Origin: Nemorincola caseinilytica
GTDB taxonomy: Bacteria; Bacteroidota; Bacteroidia; Chitinophagales; Chitinophagaceae
Direction of reading: 5' to 3'
NCBI RefSeq assembly: GCF_039540515.1
Contig: NZ_BAABFA010000007.1
Span: forward strand, 1-64,000
Length of the DNA stretch: 64,000 nt
This document shows, one piece after another, positions 33,341 through 42,159 of the stretch (within the stretch, counting starts at the first letter, position 1; every line of letters starts with the position of its first letter). Position numbers and translations under genes: made by a program. The notes under the pieces are model-generated. The model saw only the letters and a program-made list of their open reading frames with translations. It had not been told where the DNA came from and searched no databases.

Positions 33341-35299
33341 TTACCAGCGCACCAGTCTTATATTGTCCGTCACAGCGCCGCTCAGCCGCAGCAGGTAGGT
33401 GCCGCTGGGCAGGCGTTCTCCCGGTATGGTGGTACTACCCTTGCCTGTTCTGCCCTCCCACAGTACTTTGCCGGTCATGTCCATCAGCGCTATGTCGGTC
33501 TCCTCGGGCAGTGGGTCTATCTGCCAGTAGTTCTCGGTGGGGTTGGGGTGTATCCTTATGCGGCCGTGCTCTATGTCGTTCATACCCACCGTCAGCGTGG
33601 GGTCTTTGGTAATGCCTATATTCCGCATCACCACCCATACATCGGTGTTCAGGTATACGTTCGTTACGGTAGGCGCCCAGTCAAAGGTGAACGTCTGCGT
33701 ATCTACATTGTTATACACTTTTATAAAGGTGTCCAGCGTGCCTGCTCTCAATTGTATCTGCACCGGTGTGCTGAAGTGGTTCGTATACGAGGGGCAGGAT
33801 TGCGACTGCATCAACTGCACTATCACCGTACTGCCCACCTGGTTCCATTTGGTGCGGTATATGGGATAACCACGGCCATATATCCACTGGTTGAAGAAGG
33901 TATCGAGGTCCATGCCATACGTCGCCTCTGCCACTGCCTTGAAGTCTTCTGTCGTTGCATTGCCAAAGCTATACATGCTCTGGTACGTTCGCAGTGTCTT
34001 GAAAAATACGGTATCGTGCGGCGCCATATAGCGCAGCGTATGCAGTATGATGCTGGCCTTGGTATACTGGTTGGCGGTAAAAAGGCTGTCGCTGGTGCTG
34101 GTATCGGTTATATAGGTGCGCCCGCATGCCTGCCCCACTGCCGATGACAGGTGCTGCTGCCTGCGCTGCTTGGCAGGGCCAGCGCCGTGGAAGTGCTCGC
34201 GGTACAGGTGCTCAGAGTAAGTGGCAAAACCCTCGCTCAGCCACATATCTTTCCAGGACCTGTACGTCACATGATCGCCGAACCACTGGTGGGCCAGCTC
34301 ATGGGCTATGGTCTCTACATCGGTCACTCCTATGGTCACCATGTTCTGGTGCTCCATGCCGCCCGTCAGGGTGGTAAAGCACATGCCGAACTTCTCCTGC
34401 CAGAAGGGGTACCTGCCCCACAGGGTAGAGAAATAGTCTATCATATATCGCACACTGTCGAACTTCACCTTATGTGCCGGGTTGAAGCTGGCCGTGTCCA
34501 TAAAGAAGTTCTGTACCAGCACCGAGTCGCTGCTGCCGGTAAAATAGGCATAGCTCTTATACTCCGAGTACCGTGCTATCGCCAGCGATATCAGGTAGTA
34601 GTCTATAGGGTAGTTGGTCTTCCAATGGTAGGTCCACCAGCCGGGTATGGTGGTCATATCCACGTTCACCAGCTTGCCCGTGCTGCCGTCCATCACGTTC
34701 TCGGGCACGGTTATCAGCATATCTACCGAATCCGCCTGGTCCAGTACTGATTGTTTGGTGGGCCACCAGTTCAGCGCCACCCATGGGTCGCTCACGGTAT
34801 ACACCATATGTGTGCCCCCTGATGATACAGTGTGCGTGATGCCATTGAAGAAACCGCCGCTTCCGGCAGGTGGGGTGCCCTGGTACCATATGCGCGCAGC
34901 GAACATAGTGCCCGCCGTCAGGGCCACAGGCAGTGTTATCCTGCGTATGCTGCCTGTAGTGGTCACAGGTAGTGTCACGCCATCTACCTTGGCCGAATCT
35001 ATGGTCAGTGCATTGCTCAGTTCAAAGACATATTCGCTCATTGTTGTCGCTGCTACCCGTGCCGTAGTGGTCACATTGCCCTGCACATATATCGATGTGT
35101 CGGTCATCTTCAGCTCAAAGCGCAGATGCTTTATATCATAATTGTCCTCGGCAGGGTCGCCCAGTGCGGTGGTCTTTACCGCTGTTCTGCCACGGCCTTT
35201 CTTCTTGTCCATGCAGGGGTTGCCCGCGTGCGCTGTTCGCGATAGATAGGGTAGCAGCAGCATTATGGCTGTACACAGTATGGTCAACTTCCTTTTCAT
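33341..35299 (-). CDS. Secreted M1 family metallopeptidase with T9SS sorting domain (copy 2)
   Basis: A 652-residue paralogue of the protein at 28696-30690 with the same architecture: signal peptide (1-25), beta domain (YDIKHLRFELKMTD), GGMEHQNM, zinc site HELAHQWFGD with LSEGFATY supplying the third ligand, and a T9SS type A tail (IHPNPTENYW, TGKVLWEGRTG, GTYLLRLSG). Sequence divergence from copy 1 is large, so the duplication is old. The two copies flank mqnB-mqnD and two lipoprotein genes, and both face the minus strand. Different peptide preferences are likely but cannot be read here. Confidence 0.92.
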   Translation of the reverse strand: MKRKLTILCTAIMLLLPYLSRTAHAGNPCMDKKKGRGRTAVKTTALGDPAEDNYDIKHLRFELKMTDTSIYVQGNVTTTARVAATTMSEYVFELSNALTIDSAKVDGVTLPVTTTGSIRRITLPVALTAGTMFAARIWYQGTPPAGSGGFFNGITHTVSSGGTHMVYTVSDPWVALNWWPTKQSVLDQADSVDMLITVPENVMDGSTGKLVNVDMTTIPGWWTYHWKTNYPIDYYLISLAIARYSEYKSYAYFTGSSDSVLVQNFFMDTASFNPAHKVKFDSVRYMIDYFSTLWGRYPFWQEKFGMCFTTLTGGMEHQNMVTIGVTDVETIAHELAHQWFGDHVTYRSWKDMWLSEGFATYSEHLYREHFHGAGPAKQRRQQHLSSAVGQACGRTYITDTSTSDSLFTANQYTKASIILHTLRYMAPHDTVFFKTLRTYQSMYSFGNATTEDFKAVAEATYGMDLDTFFNQWIYGRGYPIYRTKWNQVGSTVIVQLMQSQSCPSYTNHFSTPVQIQLRAGTLDTFIKVYNNVDTQTFTFDWAPTVTNVYLNTDVWVVMRNIGITKDPTLTVGMNDIEHGRIRIHPNPTENYWQIDPLPEETDIALMDMTGKVLWEGRTGKGSTTIPGERLPSGTYLLRLSGAVTDNIRLVRW

Positions 35300-35410
35300 G
35301 CCCTGGAACTATTTATAAATAATAGCAATTTAATGCATTTCACGCAAATGCGCCATCGTATCGGGCATATGAGTTGCATTTTTAAATATACGGTCAACCT
35401 TTTATGAAGG

Positions 35411-35550
35411 CTCGACCTCACCTCCCCGAATGGGGAGGCCGGGAGGGGCTGCACACAGGGCGACTTGATCTTTATGGTAACACCTCCCTCTCCTTCATCG
35501 TACGCCATAGCCAACGGCGAAGGCGCTTAGGAGAGGGTCGGGGAGAGGCC
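35411..35550. repeat. Palindromic CTCCCC/GGGGAG-type intergenic repeats
   Basis: Two inverted repeat units: CCTCCCCGAATGGGGAGG (35421-35438, followed by CCGGGAGGGGCT), and CCCTCTCCT (35486-35494) paired with AGGAGAGGG (35529-35537). The second runs into the 3' end of the threonine aldolase gene. Such elements are scattered in many Bacteroidota genomes and may act as hairpins at transcript ends. Confidence 0.6.
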
Positions 35551-36561
35551 CCCTATAGCAGCCGCGAAGGCAGCTATATCTTCCTCGCGCGTGTCCCAGG
35601 CACACATCAGGCGCACCTCGTGCGTGCTGTCCTTCCATACATAGAAGGGATAGTGCTCCTGCAGCGGCTCATACCAATGGCGGGGTATCTCGGCAAATAC
35701 TGCATTGGCCTGTACCGGCCTCGTCACCCTTACTGCCGGGTGGGCGCTCAGTGCCGCATGCAGCCGCTGTGCCATGGCATTGGCATGTGCGGCCGTACTG
35801 CGCCACAGCTCGTCCTTCAGCATGGCCTCGAATTGCGCTGCTATATAGCGCGTCTTCGATGCCAATTGCATCACCTGTTTGTGCTTGTAGGCTATGTGTC
35901 TTGCCAGCTCTTTGTTGAAGACCACCACGGCCTCGCCATACATCATGCCCGCCTTTGTGCCTCCCAGCGATAGTATGTCCACTCCCGCCCGGGCGCTTAT
36001 GTCGGCCAGGCTGCACCCCAGCCCTGCTGCGGCGTTGAAGAAGCGCGAGCCATCCATATGCAGGTATAGCCCATGCTCGCGGCACAGGGCCGCTATAGGC
36101 TCCAGCTCGGCCTGTGTATACACGGTGCCATATTCTGTGGCCTGCGTTACCGATACCATGGCCGCCTGCGCATAGTGTACATCTCCACGGCGTATCAGCC
36201 TTTGCGCTATTATCTCTGCATCCAGTTTGCCATGCTCGTTGGCCGCCAGCGGAAAGAACCTGCAGCCTGTAAATGTCTCCGGTGCCGATGATTCGTCGCA
36301 GTATATATGCGAGGTGTCTGCGCACAGTACCGAGTTGTAAGAATGTGTAGCGCTGCTGATGCTCAGCACATTGGCCCCTGTCCCATTGAACACGAAGAAC
36401 ACCTCTGCATTGCCGCCGAACAGGTCGCGGAACAGTGCCACGGTGCGAGCCGTTATATCATCTGCCCCGTACGACCGGGCATGTGCCGTATTGGCCTGCT
36501 GCAGCGCTTCCATCACCTGGGGTAGTACGCCTGCATAGTTATCGCTTGCAAAACTCTTCAT
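35527..36561 (-). CDS. ltaE: Low-specificity L-threonine aldolase
   Basis: A PLP enzyme cleaving L-threonine (and allo-threonine) to glycine and acetaldehyde. 344 residues. The opening is FASDNYAGVLPQVMEAL, and ANTAHARSYGADDIT contains the PLP-phosphate loop. MDGSRFFNAA supplies the PLP-binding aspartate, and SLGGTKAGMMYGEAVV carries the Schiff-base lysine. The last residues GGLSPTLS and the stop codon come from an inverted repeat that overlaps the gene end. It is divergent from the small secreted protein gene at 36644, and no amino-acid biosynthesis neighbours are present. Confidence 0.93.
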   Translation of the reverse strand: MKSFASDNYAGVLPQVMEALQQANTAHARSYGADDITARTVALFRDLFGGNAEVFFVFNGTGANVLSISSATHSYNSVLCADTSHIYCDESSAPETFTGCRFFPLAANEHGKLDAEIIAQRLIRRGDVHYAQAAMVSVTQATEYGTVYTQAELEPIAALCREHGLYLHMDGSRFFNAAAGLGCSLADISARAGVDILSLGGTKAGMMYGEAVVVFNKELARHIAYKHKQVMQLASKTRYIAAQFEAMLKDELWRSTAAHANAMAQRLHAALSAHPAVRVTRPVQANAVFAEIPRHWYEPLQEHYPFYVWKDSTHEVRLMCAWDTREEDIAAFAAAIGGLSPTLS

Positions 36562-36643
36562 AAATTATTGTGGCTCTATCTTGGTCTGGCAATAAAATTA
36601 GTCGTTTTCCGTACTTTGGCATATCCATTTTTACCTGCTGCAT

Positions 36644-37144
36644 ATGGTGCGCTCATTATCATTGGTGGTCGCTATGTTCTTTTCGGGTACGCTGCTGGCG
36701 CAAAGTACCGTCAGGCTCCACAACCTTTGGGCCCGCCCGCAAGTGCATGTCCTATTCGGTGAGTACAGGCTCTCTTTCAAGATAAAGGATATAGACCGTA
36801 CCCTGCAGATACTGGCCGATATAGGCAATAGGACCTGGGGGCCTTCCTCCGGCCTGGATACCAACAGGCAGTACAGCATAGAGCTATACGCCGACAGGCA
36901 GGAGTACCGCGGCAGGTTCGAAAGAATGATGCACCAGGCAGTAGCTACCTTTCTCCTATCGGCCGGGCAGGCCGAGGTAAGGCATGGCCGCAAGCGGCTG
37001 CACTCGGTAATTATGGAAGTACAGCCCGTGCGGCAAGATGATATGATGGCCCGCATCAAATTCTTCGACCCTAAAAAACACAGGCTGATCTACAGCGGCA
37101 CTATGCCCGTAGATATGTACAACCGCGACATCGGCATCGACTGA
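36644..37144 (+). CDS. Secreted hypothetical protein
   Basis: A 166-residue product with a signal peptide (1-20, MVRSLSLVVAMFFSGTLLAQ). The mature part has mixed alpha/beta character (HVLFGEYRLSFKIKDIDRTL, QYSIELYADRQEYRGRFERM, AEVRHGRKRLHSVIMEVQPV) without recognised motifs. It ends right before the convergent TonB-like gene, whose stop is adjacent (37144/37145). I do not recognise the family. Confidence 0.65.
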   Translation: MVRSLSLVVAMFFSGTLLAQSTVRLHNLWARPQVHVLFGEYRLSFKIKDIDRTLQILADIGNRTWGPSSGLDTNRQYSIELYADRQEYRGRFERMMHQAVATFLLSAGQAEVRHGRKRLHSVIMEVQPVRQDDMMARIKFFDPKKHRLIYSGTMPVDMYNRDIGID

Positions 37145-37528
37145 TCATTTTTGCGGCCGGGTAGCATCCAGCCTGAAGACTATCGGTACCGATACAGGCG
37201 CCATTATGTTCGTCTTACCCTTTTGTGCGGGTTTCCACCGGGGCATGGTGCGTGCTACGCGTACCGCCTCGCTGTCCAGCAAGGCATGTGCATGCTTTAT
37301 CACGTTCACGCTCGTTACCTTGCCCTTTTTGTCTATTATCAGGCCCAGCAGTACGCGCCCTTCTATCTTCTGCTCGCTTGCCTTTGGGGGGTATACCAGC
37401 TTTTCGCGCAGGTATTTGTCCAGCGCCGCATTACCACCCGGAAACTCCGGCGCCCTGTCATACGCGCCACCCTGCGCCAGTGCATTCATACCTGCCACTA
37501 TACATGCCACCAATAAGAGACCTCTCAT
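37145..37528 (-). CDS. Free-standing TonB C-terminal domain protein
   Basis: A 127-residue product with a signal peptide (1-19, GMNALAQ), then APEFPGGNAALDKYLREKLVYPP and the TonB C-terminal fold (EGRVLLGLIIDKKGKV; SEAVRVARTMPRWKPAQKGK). It has no N-terminal membrane anchor or Pro-rich linker. It therefore cannot couple the ExbBD motor to receptors in the standard way. Such secreted TonB CTD proteins are frequent in Bacteroidota and may bind outer-membrane receptor plugs or peptidoglycan. It is monocistronic. Confidence 0.85.
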   Translation of the reverse strand: MRGLLLVACIVAGMNALAQGGAYDRAPEFPGGNAALDKYLREKLVYPPKASEQKIEGRVLLGLIIDKKGKVTSVNVIKHAHALLDSEAVRVARTMPRWKPAQKGKTNIMAPVSVPIVFRLDATRPQK

Positions 37529-37593
37529 AGCTACAAGGTAAGAAGAAGATGCACATCCAGAACAGGCAGAAATATTTTAGTCTCCAAAAATAT

Positions 37594-37624
37594 TTTGTTA
37601 GTCTTACCTAATTTTATATTTTTG
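37594..37624 (+). promoter_or_regulatory. Promoter of the DHOR-Rieske-porin operon
   Basis: TTTG (37594-37597), a 19-base spacer, then TATTTTTG (37617-37624), an exact match to TAnnTTTG. The ATG of the first gene is 19 bases downstream. Confidence 0.7.
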
Positions 37625-37642
37625 TGCCGTATCATTCTCAAA

Positions 37643-38842
37643 ATGAAACAGACCATTACCATATTATCTATCGTTGCCTTCGGTTACCTGTCCTTTATGG
37701 CATGTAAAAAGGTAGAGCCCGCTGCTCCTGCTGAGGACAACATCCTCGATGGCCCGGTAGAGGGGCTCACCCCCGCGCAAAAAGCCATGTTCCTGCGTGG
37801 CGATGTAGCTTTCAACGATGATGTTTTCACGGCAGAGACCGGCCTTGGGCCCATGTTCGTGGCCACATCGTGCGGCAGTTGCCATGCCGGCGATGGCAAG
37901 GGTCATCCCTTCACTACCCTCACCCGCTTTGGCCAGGTAGATAGCAATGGCAACGAATACATGGCACATGGCGCACCCCAGTTGCAGAACCGCGCCATAC
38001 CCGGCTACGAGCCCGAGGTGATACCGGCGGGTGCTTCCTTCTCGCGCTTTATGCCACCGGCCAATACCGGTATGGGCTTTCTGGAGGCCGTGACAGACGA
38101 CGATATACTGGCCATGGCCGACCCCGACGATAAGGACGGCGATGGCATAAGCGGTGTACCCAACTGGGTACATATGAAAAGTTACATTACGCCCATGGCA
38201 GGTGCAGCTACATCCAACGGCAGATACATAGGCCGCTTCGGCAAGAAGGCTGGAGCCTACGACCTACTGCAGCAGACAGCAGCCGCCTACAACCAGGATA
38301 TGGGTATCACATCGGTCTACGAACCGCACGATACCTATACCGGGCTGGCCATAGACCCCGAGATAAGCACGCAGAAGCTGCAGGATGTGGTCTTTTACCT
38401 GCAGACCCTCAAAGCCCCCATTCAGCGGCATACCGGCGATGCCGATGTGATAGCGGGCAAGGCGCTCTTCATACAGGCCGATTGCGGCGGCTGCCACAAG
38501 CCCGAGCTCAAGACCGGCTACTCTGCCATAGACCCACTCTCGAACAAGACCTTCCACCCCTATACCGACCTGCTGATGCACGATATGGGACCCGGGCTGG
38601 ACGATGGCTATACCGAGGGTACTGCAAAGACCAGCGAATGGCGTACACCTGCCCTTTGGGGACTGGGCCTGTCCATGAACTCGCAGGGTGGCAAGTACTT
38701 TCTACTGCACGATGGCCGGGCGCACAGTATAGAAGAGGCCATACTGCTGCATGGGGGCGAGGCTACCGTCAGCCGCAGCAAATATGTTGCCCTTCCTGAT
38801 GCGGACAAGAAAAAAGTGCTTAAATTCCTCGAAAGTCTCTGA
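37643..38842 (+). CDS. Diheme oxidoreductase (DHOR/DUF1111) lipoprotein
   Basis: The start chosen is the ATG at 37643 (a longer frame adds 16 residues without support), giving a lipoprotein signal with C21 (SFMACKK). The 399-residue protein is a DUF1111 di-heme oxidoreductase, relative of MauG/cytochrome c peroxidases. Two c-heme sites are visible: C77GSC80H81 and C281GGC284H285. Conserved family blocks GLGPMFVATSCGSCHAGDGKG, GMGFLEAVTDDDI and TSEWRTPALWGLGLS are present. It starts an operon; the Rieske gene follows 3 bases after its stop. The electron donor or substrate is unknown; some relatives lie next to iron- or imelysin-related genes, but none occurs here. Confidence 0.9.
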   Translation: MKQTITILSIVAFGYLSFMACKKVEPAAPAEDNILDGPVEGLTPAQKAMFLRGDVAFNDDVFTAETGLGPMFVATSCGSCHAGDGKGHPFTTLTRFGQVDSNGNEYMAHGAPQLQNRAIPGYEPEVIPAGASFSRFMPPANTGMGFLEAVTDDDILAMADPDDKDGDGISGVPNWVHMKSYITPMAGAATSNGRYIGRFGKKAGAYDLLQQTAAAYNQDMGITSVYEPHDTYTGLAIDPEISTQKLQDVVFYLQTLKAPIQRHTGDADVIAGKALFIQADCGGCHKPELKTGYSAIDPLSNKTFHPYTDLLMHDMGPGLDDGYTEGTAKTSEWRTPALWGLGLSMNSQGGKYFLLHDGRAHSIEEAILLHGGEATVSRSKYVALPDADKKKVLKFLESL

Positions 38843-38845
38843 CCT

Positions 38846-39289
38846 ATGGACCGTAAAGAATTTCTGCGCACCGGCTGTATCACCTGTATAGGCATGGCAT
38901 TGGGCGCGTCTCTGCTGCAAAGCTGTGCTGCCGGTGGCAAATATGTGAAAGGCACCCTCAACGGCCGTGGCCTGCTGGTGAACCTGAGTGATTTCGAGAC
39001 CGGCAAAACAGGCATGAGACCATACCTCATCGTTCGGCACGATGCCATAGAGTTCCCTCTATGTGTATACCACATAGAGGGCGACACATTTACCGCACTC
39101 CTTATGCGCTGTACCCACCAGGGGGCAGAGCTGCAGGCTGCCGGCGACCAGCTTACCTGCCAGGCACATGGCAGCGAGTTCGACAGGTATGGCACCGCCA
39201 CACAGGGCCCGGCAACATTGCCTCTGCGCTCGTTCCCGGTATCGGTGGCCAACGGGCAGGTATTTATTGATCTGAGAAAACAGTCATAA
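38846..39289 (+). CDS. Rieske [2Fe-2S] lipoprotein
   Basis: A 147-residue exported Rieske protein. It has an N-terminal signal with C27 as a possible lipobox cysteine (SLLQSCAAG). Cluster ligands are C89/H91 (CTHQG) and C105/H108 (CQAHG), with GSEFD closing the second loop. The spacing between boxes, 13 residues, is that of Rieske ferredoxin-like subunits. A bc1-type membrane helix is not evident. Its stop codon shares a base with the porin start (TAATG at 39289), so it is translationally coupled to the porin. It is likely a periplasmic or outer-membrane-attached electron carrier for the upstream diheme protein. Confidence 0.9.
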   Translation: MDRKEFLRTGCITCIGMALGASLLQSCAAGGKYVKGTLNGRGLLVNLSDFETGKTGMRPYLIVRHDAIEFPLCVYHIEGDTFTALLMRCTHQGAELQAAGDQLTCQAHGSEFDRYGTATQGPATLPLRSFPVSVANGQVFIDLRKQS

Positions 39290-40512
39290 TGCGTTCATTC
39301 CTACTTGGCATATTTTGTATAGCAGCGCTCACTTCGCAGGCGCAGATAGATAGTACCCTGCTGCGCCGCCAGCCCGTAGATACCACGGGGTTGAAACTGA
39401 ACATGGATGCTGTATATAACCGTCCCTTCCTGTCGCTGGGCAAGGCGCCGGTGGCGCTGGGCGGCTACCTGGAGGCCAATTACCAGCACCTGGGTACCGA
39501 TGGCATCAGCGAGGGGCACCAGTTCCAGATGCGCCGGGTCACGCTGTTCGTGGCATCGGGTATAGGCCACAGGCTGAAGTTCCTTTCGGAGATAGAGTTC
39601 GAAGACGGTACCAAGGAGATAAACATAGAGTTCGCTGCGCTGGATATGGAATTCCATCCCCTGCTGAATCTGCGCGGCGGTATAGTGATGAACCCCATAG
39701 GCGCCTTTAACCAGAACCATGACGGCCCCAAGTGGGAATTCGTGGACAGGCCCATTGCTGCCACGCAGATGCTGCCTGCCACCTGGAGCAATGTAGGCTT
39801 TGGTGTTTATGGCAAACGCTTCCGCAACAACTGGGCCGTTGCATACGAAGCCTATCTTACCAATGGTTTCAATGGATATATCATCAACAATGCCAATGGC
39901 CGCACATCTCTGCCCGCGGCCAAGCAGGACCGTGACCGTTTCGAGGAAAGCTATAATGGCATGCCGCTGGTGACCGCAAAAGCGGCCATACGCCACCGCA
40001 AGATAGCCGAGGTGGGCGTATCGTATATGGGCGGGGTGTACAACAAGTTCGAGGATGATGGCATGGTGCTGGATATAAAACGCAGTGTGCGCACCTATGC
40101 CATAGATGCCAATGCTACACTGCCCGGCACCCGTACCGGCATCATAGCCGAGTGGGCATGGGTACATGTAGATGTGCCCCCTACCTACAGCCAGCAATAT
40201 GGTACACGGCAGCAGGGTGGTTTCATAGACCTCATACAGCCCATATGGAAGAGACCGGTACTGGGCTTCGAGCATTCTGTAGTGAACATTGCCTGCCGCC
40301 TGGAGTATGTAGACTGGAACATGGACACCTTCCACCAGACCGGCGATAGCATAGGCGACGACCTTATGAGCATAGTGCCTGCCATAAGCTGGCGTCCCGG
40401 GTCGCAAACGGTGCTGCGCCTCAACTACCGCTACGACCTGCAGCGCGATCTGCTGGGCAATCCGCCTGCACGCACGGCAGGTTTCCAGGTGGGGTTCTCC
40501 AGCTATTTTTAG
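39289..40512 (+). CDS. OprO/OprP-like porin
   Basis: A 407-residue outer-membrane protein with a signal peptide (1-19, ALTSQAQ). The body is a phosphate-selective-porin-type barrel: GGYLEANYQHL, RRVTLFVASGIGHRLKFLSEIEFEDGTKEI and the ending RTAGFQVGFSSYF with terminal F, as needed for BAM assembly. It is coupled to the Rieske gene by start/stop overlap, and the three genes form one transcript from 37594. The co-occurrence with two secreted redox proteins suggests a channel for a redox-active ion or an electron conduit. Substrate specificity is not readable. Confidence 0.85.
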   Translation: MRSFLLGIFCIAALTSQAQIDSTLLRRQPVDTTGLKLNMDAVYNRPFLSLGKAPVALGGYLEANYQHLGTDGISEGHQFQMRRVTLFVASGIGHRLKFLSEIEFEDGTKEINIEFAALDMEFHPLLNLRGGIVMNPIGAFNQNHDGPKWEFVDRPIAATQMLPATWSNVGFGVYGKRFRNNWAVAYEAYLTNGFNGYIINNANGRTSLPAAKQDRDRFEESYNGMPLVTAKAAIRHRKIAEVGVSYMGGVYNKFEDDGMVLDIKRSVRTYAIDANATLPGTRTGIIAEWAWVHVDVPPTYSQQYGTRQQGGFIDLIQPIWKRPVLGFEHSVVNIACRLEYVDWNMDTFHQTGDSIGDDLMSIVPAISWRPGSQTVLRLNYRYDLQRDLLGNPPARTAGFQVGFSSYF

Positions 40513-40546
40513 GGATATCTTGACCCCGGTGTGGTCGAAAAAGCCT

Positions 40547-40554
40547 TAAATTTG
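40547..40554 (+). promoter_or_regulatory. -7 box (TAAATTTG) upstream of the toxin-antitoxin genes
   Basis: Exact match to TAnnTTTG. A -33 TTTG at ideal spacing is missing (a TTG lies 24 bases before). The antitoxin ATG is 17 bases downstream. Confidence 0.4.
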
Positions 40555-40570
40555 TATAAACACAGAGTGT

Positions 40571-40798
40571 ATGACCGCAGCGGCTATAAGAGAAAAACTA
40601 CATAGATATATCGACAGTACCGATGACAGGCATGTCGAAGATCTGTTGAATTATGTAGAGAGCCTGGAAGCACATGATATATCTGATGCCGACATGAAGG
40701 AATTGCATGAGCGTGCAGATAAAGTGCTTAAAGGAAAGGCCGTAGTATATACAGTAGCAGAGACCCACTCTTTCATAAGAAATAACAAAAAGAGATAG
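40571..40798 (+). CDS. Antitoxin of a ParE-type toxin-antitoxin pair
   Basis: A 75-residue mostly helical protein (AAIREKLHRYIDSTDDRHVEDLLNYV; MKELHERADKVLKGKAVVYTVAETHSFI) ending in a basic stretch. The gene directly abuts the toxin gene (TAG then ATG, no spacing), the classical TA order. The C-terminal YTVAETHSFIRN segment resembles the toxin-binding tails of small antitoxins in this phylum. No DNA-binding fold can be named with certainty. Confidence 0.72.
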   Translation: MTAAAIREKLHRYIDSTDDRHVEDLLNYVESLEAHDISDADMKELHERADKVLKGKAVVYTVAETHSFIRNNKKR

Positions 40799-41104
40799 AT
40801 GGGCTACAGCATATTCGTTTCTGACGAGGCCAGAAACGAGACCTATCATGCATATCTATGGTATGAAGATAAACTGGAGACATTGGGAGAGGAGTTTCTC
40901 TCTGAATTGGAACATTGGTACACAAAAATATCGTCCCGGCCGTTGGTATATGGCTTTCTGAACAATTCAACTATTTTACGTTCCGCTCTTTTGAACAGGT
41001 TCCCCTATTCGGTCATATATATCGTGCATGAAAGCCGCATCACTGTCGTTTCTGTAAGACACATGAGCAGCAGACCTATACTTTCGTCGCAGACCGGCAA
41101 ATAG
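40799..41104 (+). CDS. RelE/ParE-type toxin
   Basis: A 101-residue RelE/ParE-superfamily toxin. Conserved blocks are EARNETYHAYLWYEDKLETLGEEFLSEL, FPYSVIYIVHESRITVVSVRHMSSRP. The alpha-alpha-beta start and the RHM near the end fit the ParE side (gyrase inhibitor) better than the ribosome-dependent RelE mRNA interferases, whose catalytic pattern is not evident. The gene begins immediately after the antitoxin stop. It is located between the porin operon and fabD, a typical site for a small selfish module. Confidence 0.8.
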   Translation: MGYSIFVSDEARNETYHAYLWYEDKLETLGEEFLSELEHWYTKISSRPLVYGFLNNSTILRSALLNRFPYSVIYIVHESRITVVSVRHMSSRPILSSQTGK

Positions 41105-41111
41105 CATATTA

Positions 41112-41143
41112 TTTGCTCATTGGTGCATTTCAAAGTACTTTCG
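41112..41143 (+). promoter_or_regulatory. Candidate promoter of fabD
   Basis: TTTG (41112-41115), 20 bases, then TACTTTCG (41136-41143), one mismatch from TAnnTTTG. The fabD ATG lies 41 bases downstream. Confidence 0.5.
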
Positions 41144-41183
41144 CCGCCGGAAGAGCAATACTCATTTCGCACTACATTTATAT

Positions 41184-42065
41184 ATGAAACACGCTTATGT
41201 ATTTCCCGGTCAGGGCGCACAGTTCCCCGGTATGGGCAAGAACCATTATGAGCAGAACCCCGCCGCTCGCGACCTTTTCGAGCAGGCCAACGATATACTT
41301 GGTTTCCGCATCACCGATGTGATGTTCGGCGGCACAGAAACAGAGCTGAAGCAGACCAACGTCACGCAGCCTGCCATTTTCCTGCACTCGGTGATACTGT
41401 TCCTCACCACACCCGGCCTTGCGCCCGATATGGTGGCGGGTCATTCGCTGGGCGAGTTCTCGGCCCTTATAGCCAATAGGGCGCTATCGTTCGAGGACGG
41501 GCTGCGCCTGGTAGCAAAGCGTGCGATAGCCATGCAGCACGCCTGCGAGATAAACCCATCTACCATGGCCGCGGTGCTGGGTATGGAAGATACTAAAGTA
41601 GAAGAGATATGCGCCGGTGTAAGCGGGGAGATAGTAGTGGCAGCCAACTATAACTGCCCCGGCCAGTTGGTGATAAGCGGTAGCATAGAAGGTATAAACA
41701 TAGCCTGCGAACGCCTGAAGGCCGCCGGTGCTAAGCGTGCGCTGGTGCTGCAGGTAGGTGGCGCCTTCCACTCGCCCCTTATGGAACCTGCAAGGCAAGA
41801 ACTGGAAGCCGCCATATCTGCCACTACCTTCAATATGCCCACATGCCCTGTATACCAGAACGTGGACGCACAGCCATATACCGACCCCGCACAGATAAAG
41901 CAGAACCTTATAGCCCAGCTTACAGCGCCTGTACGCTGGACACAGACCATACAACATATGACCGCGAACGGCGCCGGACGCTTTACCGAAGTAGGCCCCG
42001 GCAGCGTACTGCAAGGCCTTGTAAAGAAGATAAACCGCGAGGCCGTGACCGACGGTATAAGCTGA
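41184..42065 (+). CDS. fabD: Malonyl CoA-acyl carrier protein transacylase
   Basis: FabD transfers malonyl groups from CoA to ACP for fatty-acid elongation. The 293 residues match. It opens MKHAYVFPGQGAQFPGMG, and the nucleophile is in GHSLGEFSAL (Ser). The arginine-containing segment LRLVAKRAIAMQHA follows, and GGAFHSPLM contributes the catalytic histidine. NYNCPGQLVISG is the usual late motif. It is preceded by its own candidate promoter and is not in a fab cluster here. The next gene (42160) is on the same strand 94 bases away. Confidence 0.96.
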   Translation: MKHAYVFPGQGAQFPGMGKNHYEQNPAARDLFEQANDILGFRITDVMFGGTETELKQTNVTQPAIFLHSVILFLTTPGLAPDMVAGHSLGEFSALIANRALSFEDGLRLVAKRAIAMQHACEINPSTMAAVLGMEDTKVEEICAGVSGEIVVAANYNCPGQLVISGSIEGINIACERLKAAGAKRALVLQVGGAFHSPLMEPARQELEAAISATTFNMPTCPVYQNVDAQPYTDPAQIKQNLIAQLTAPVRWTQTIQHMTANGAGRFTEVGPGSVLQGLVKKINREAVTDGIS

Positions 42066-42159
42066 TAAGGCTAAAATACTGTATCATTCATTAAATTTGC
42101 CATAGCTGTGCTGGCGGGAACCGCCCTGTATGCTATACTTAAAAACTACCGACCACATA

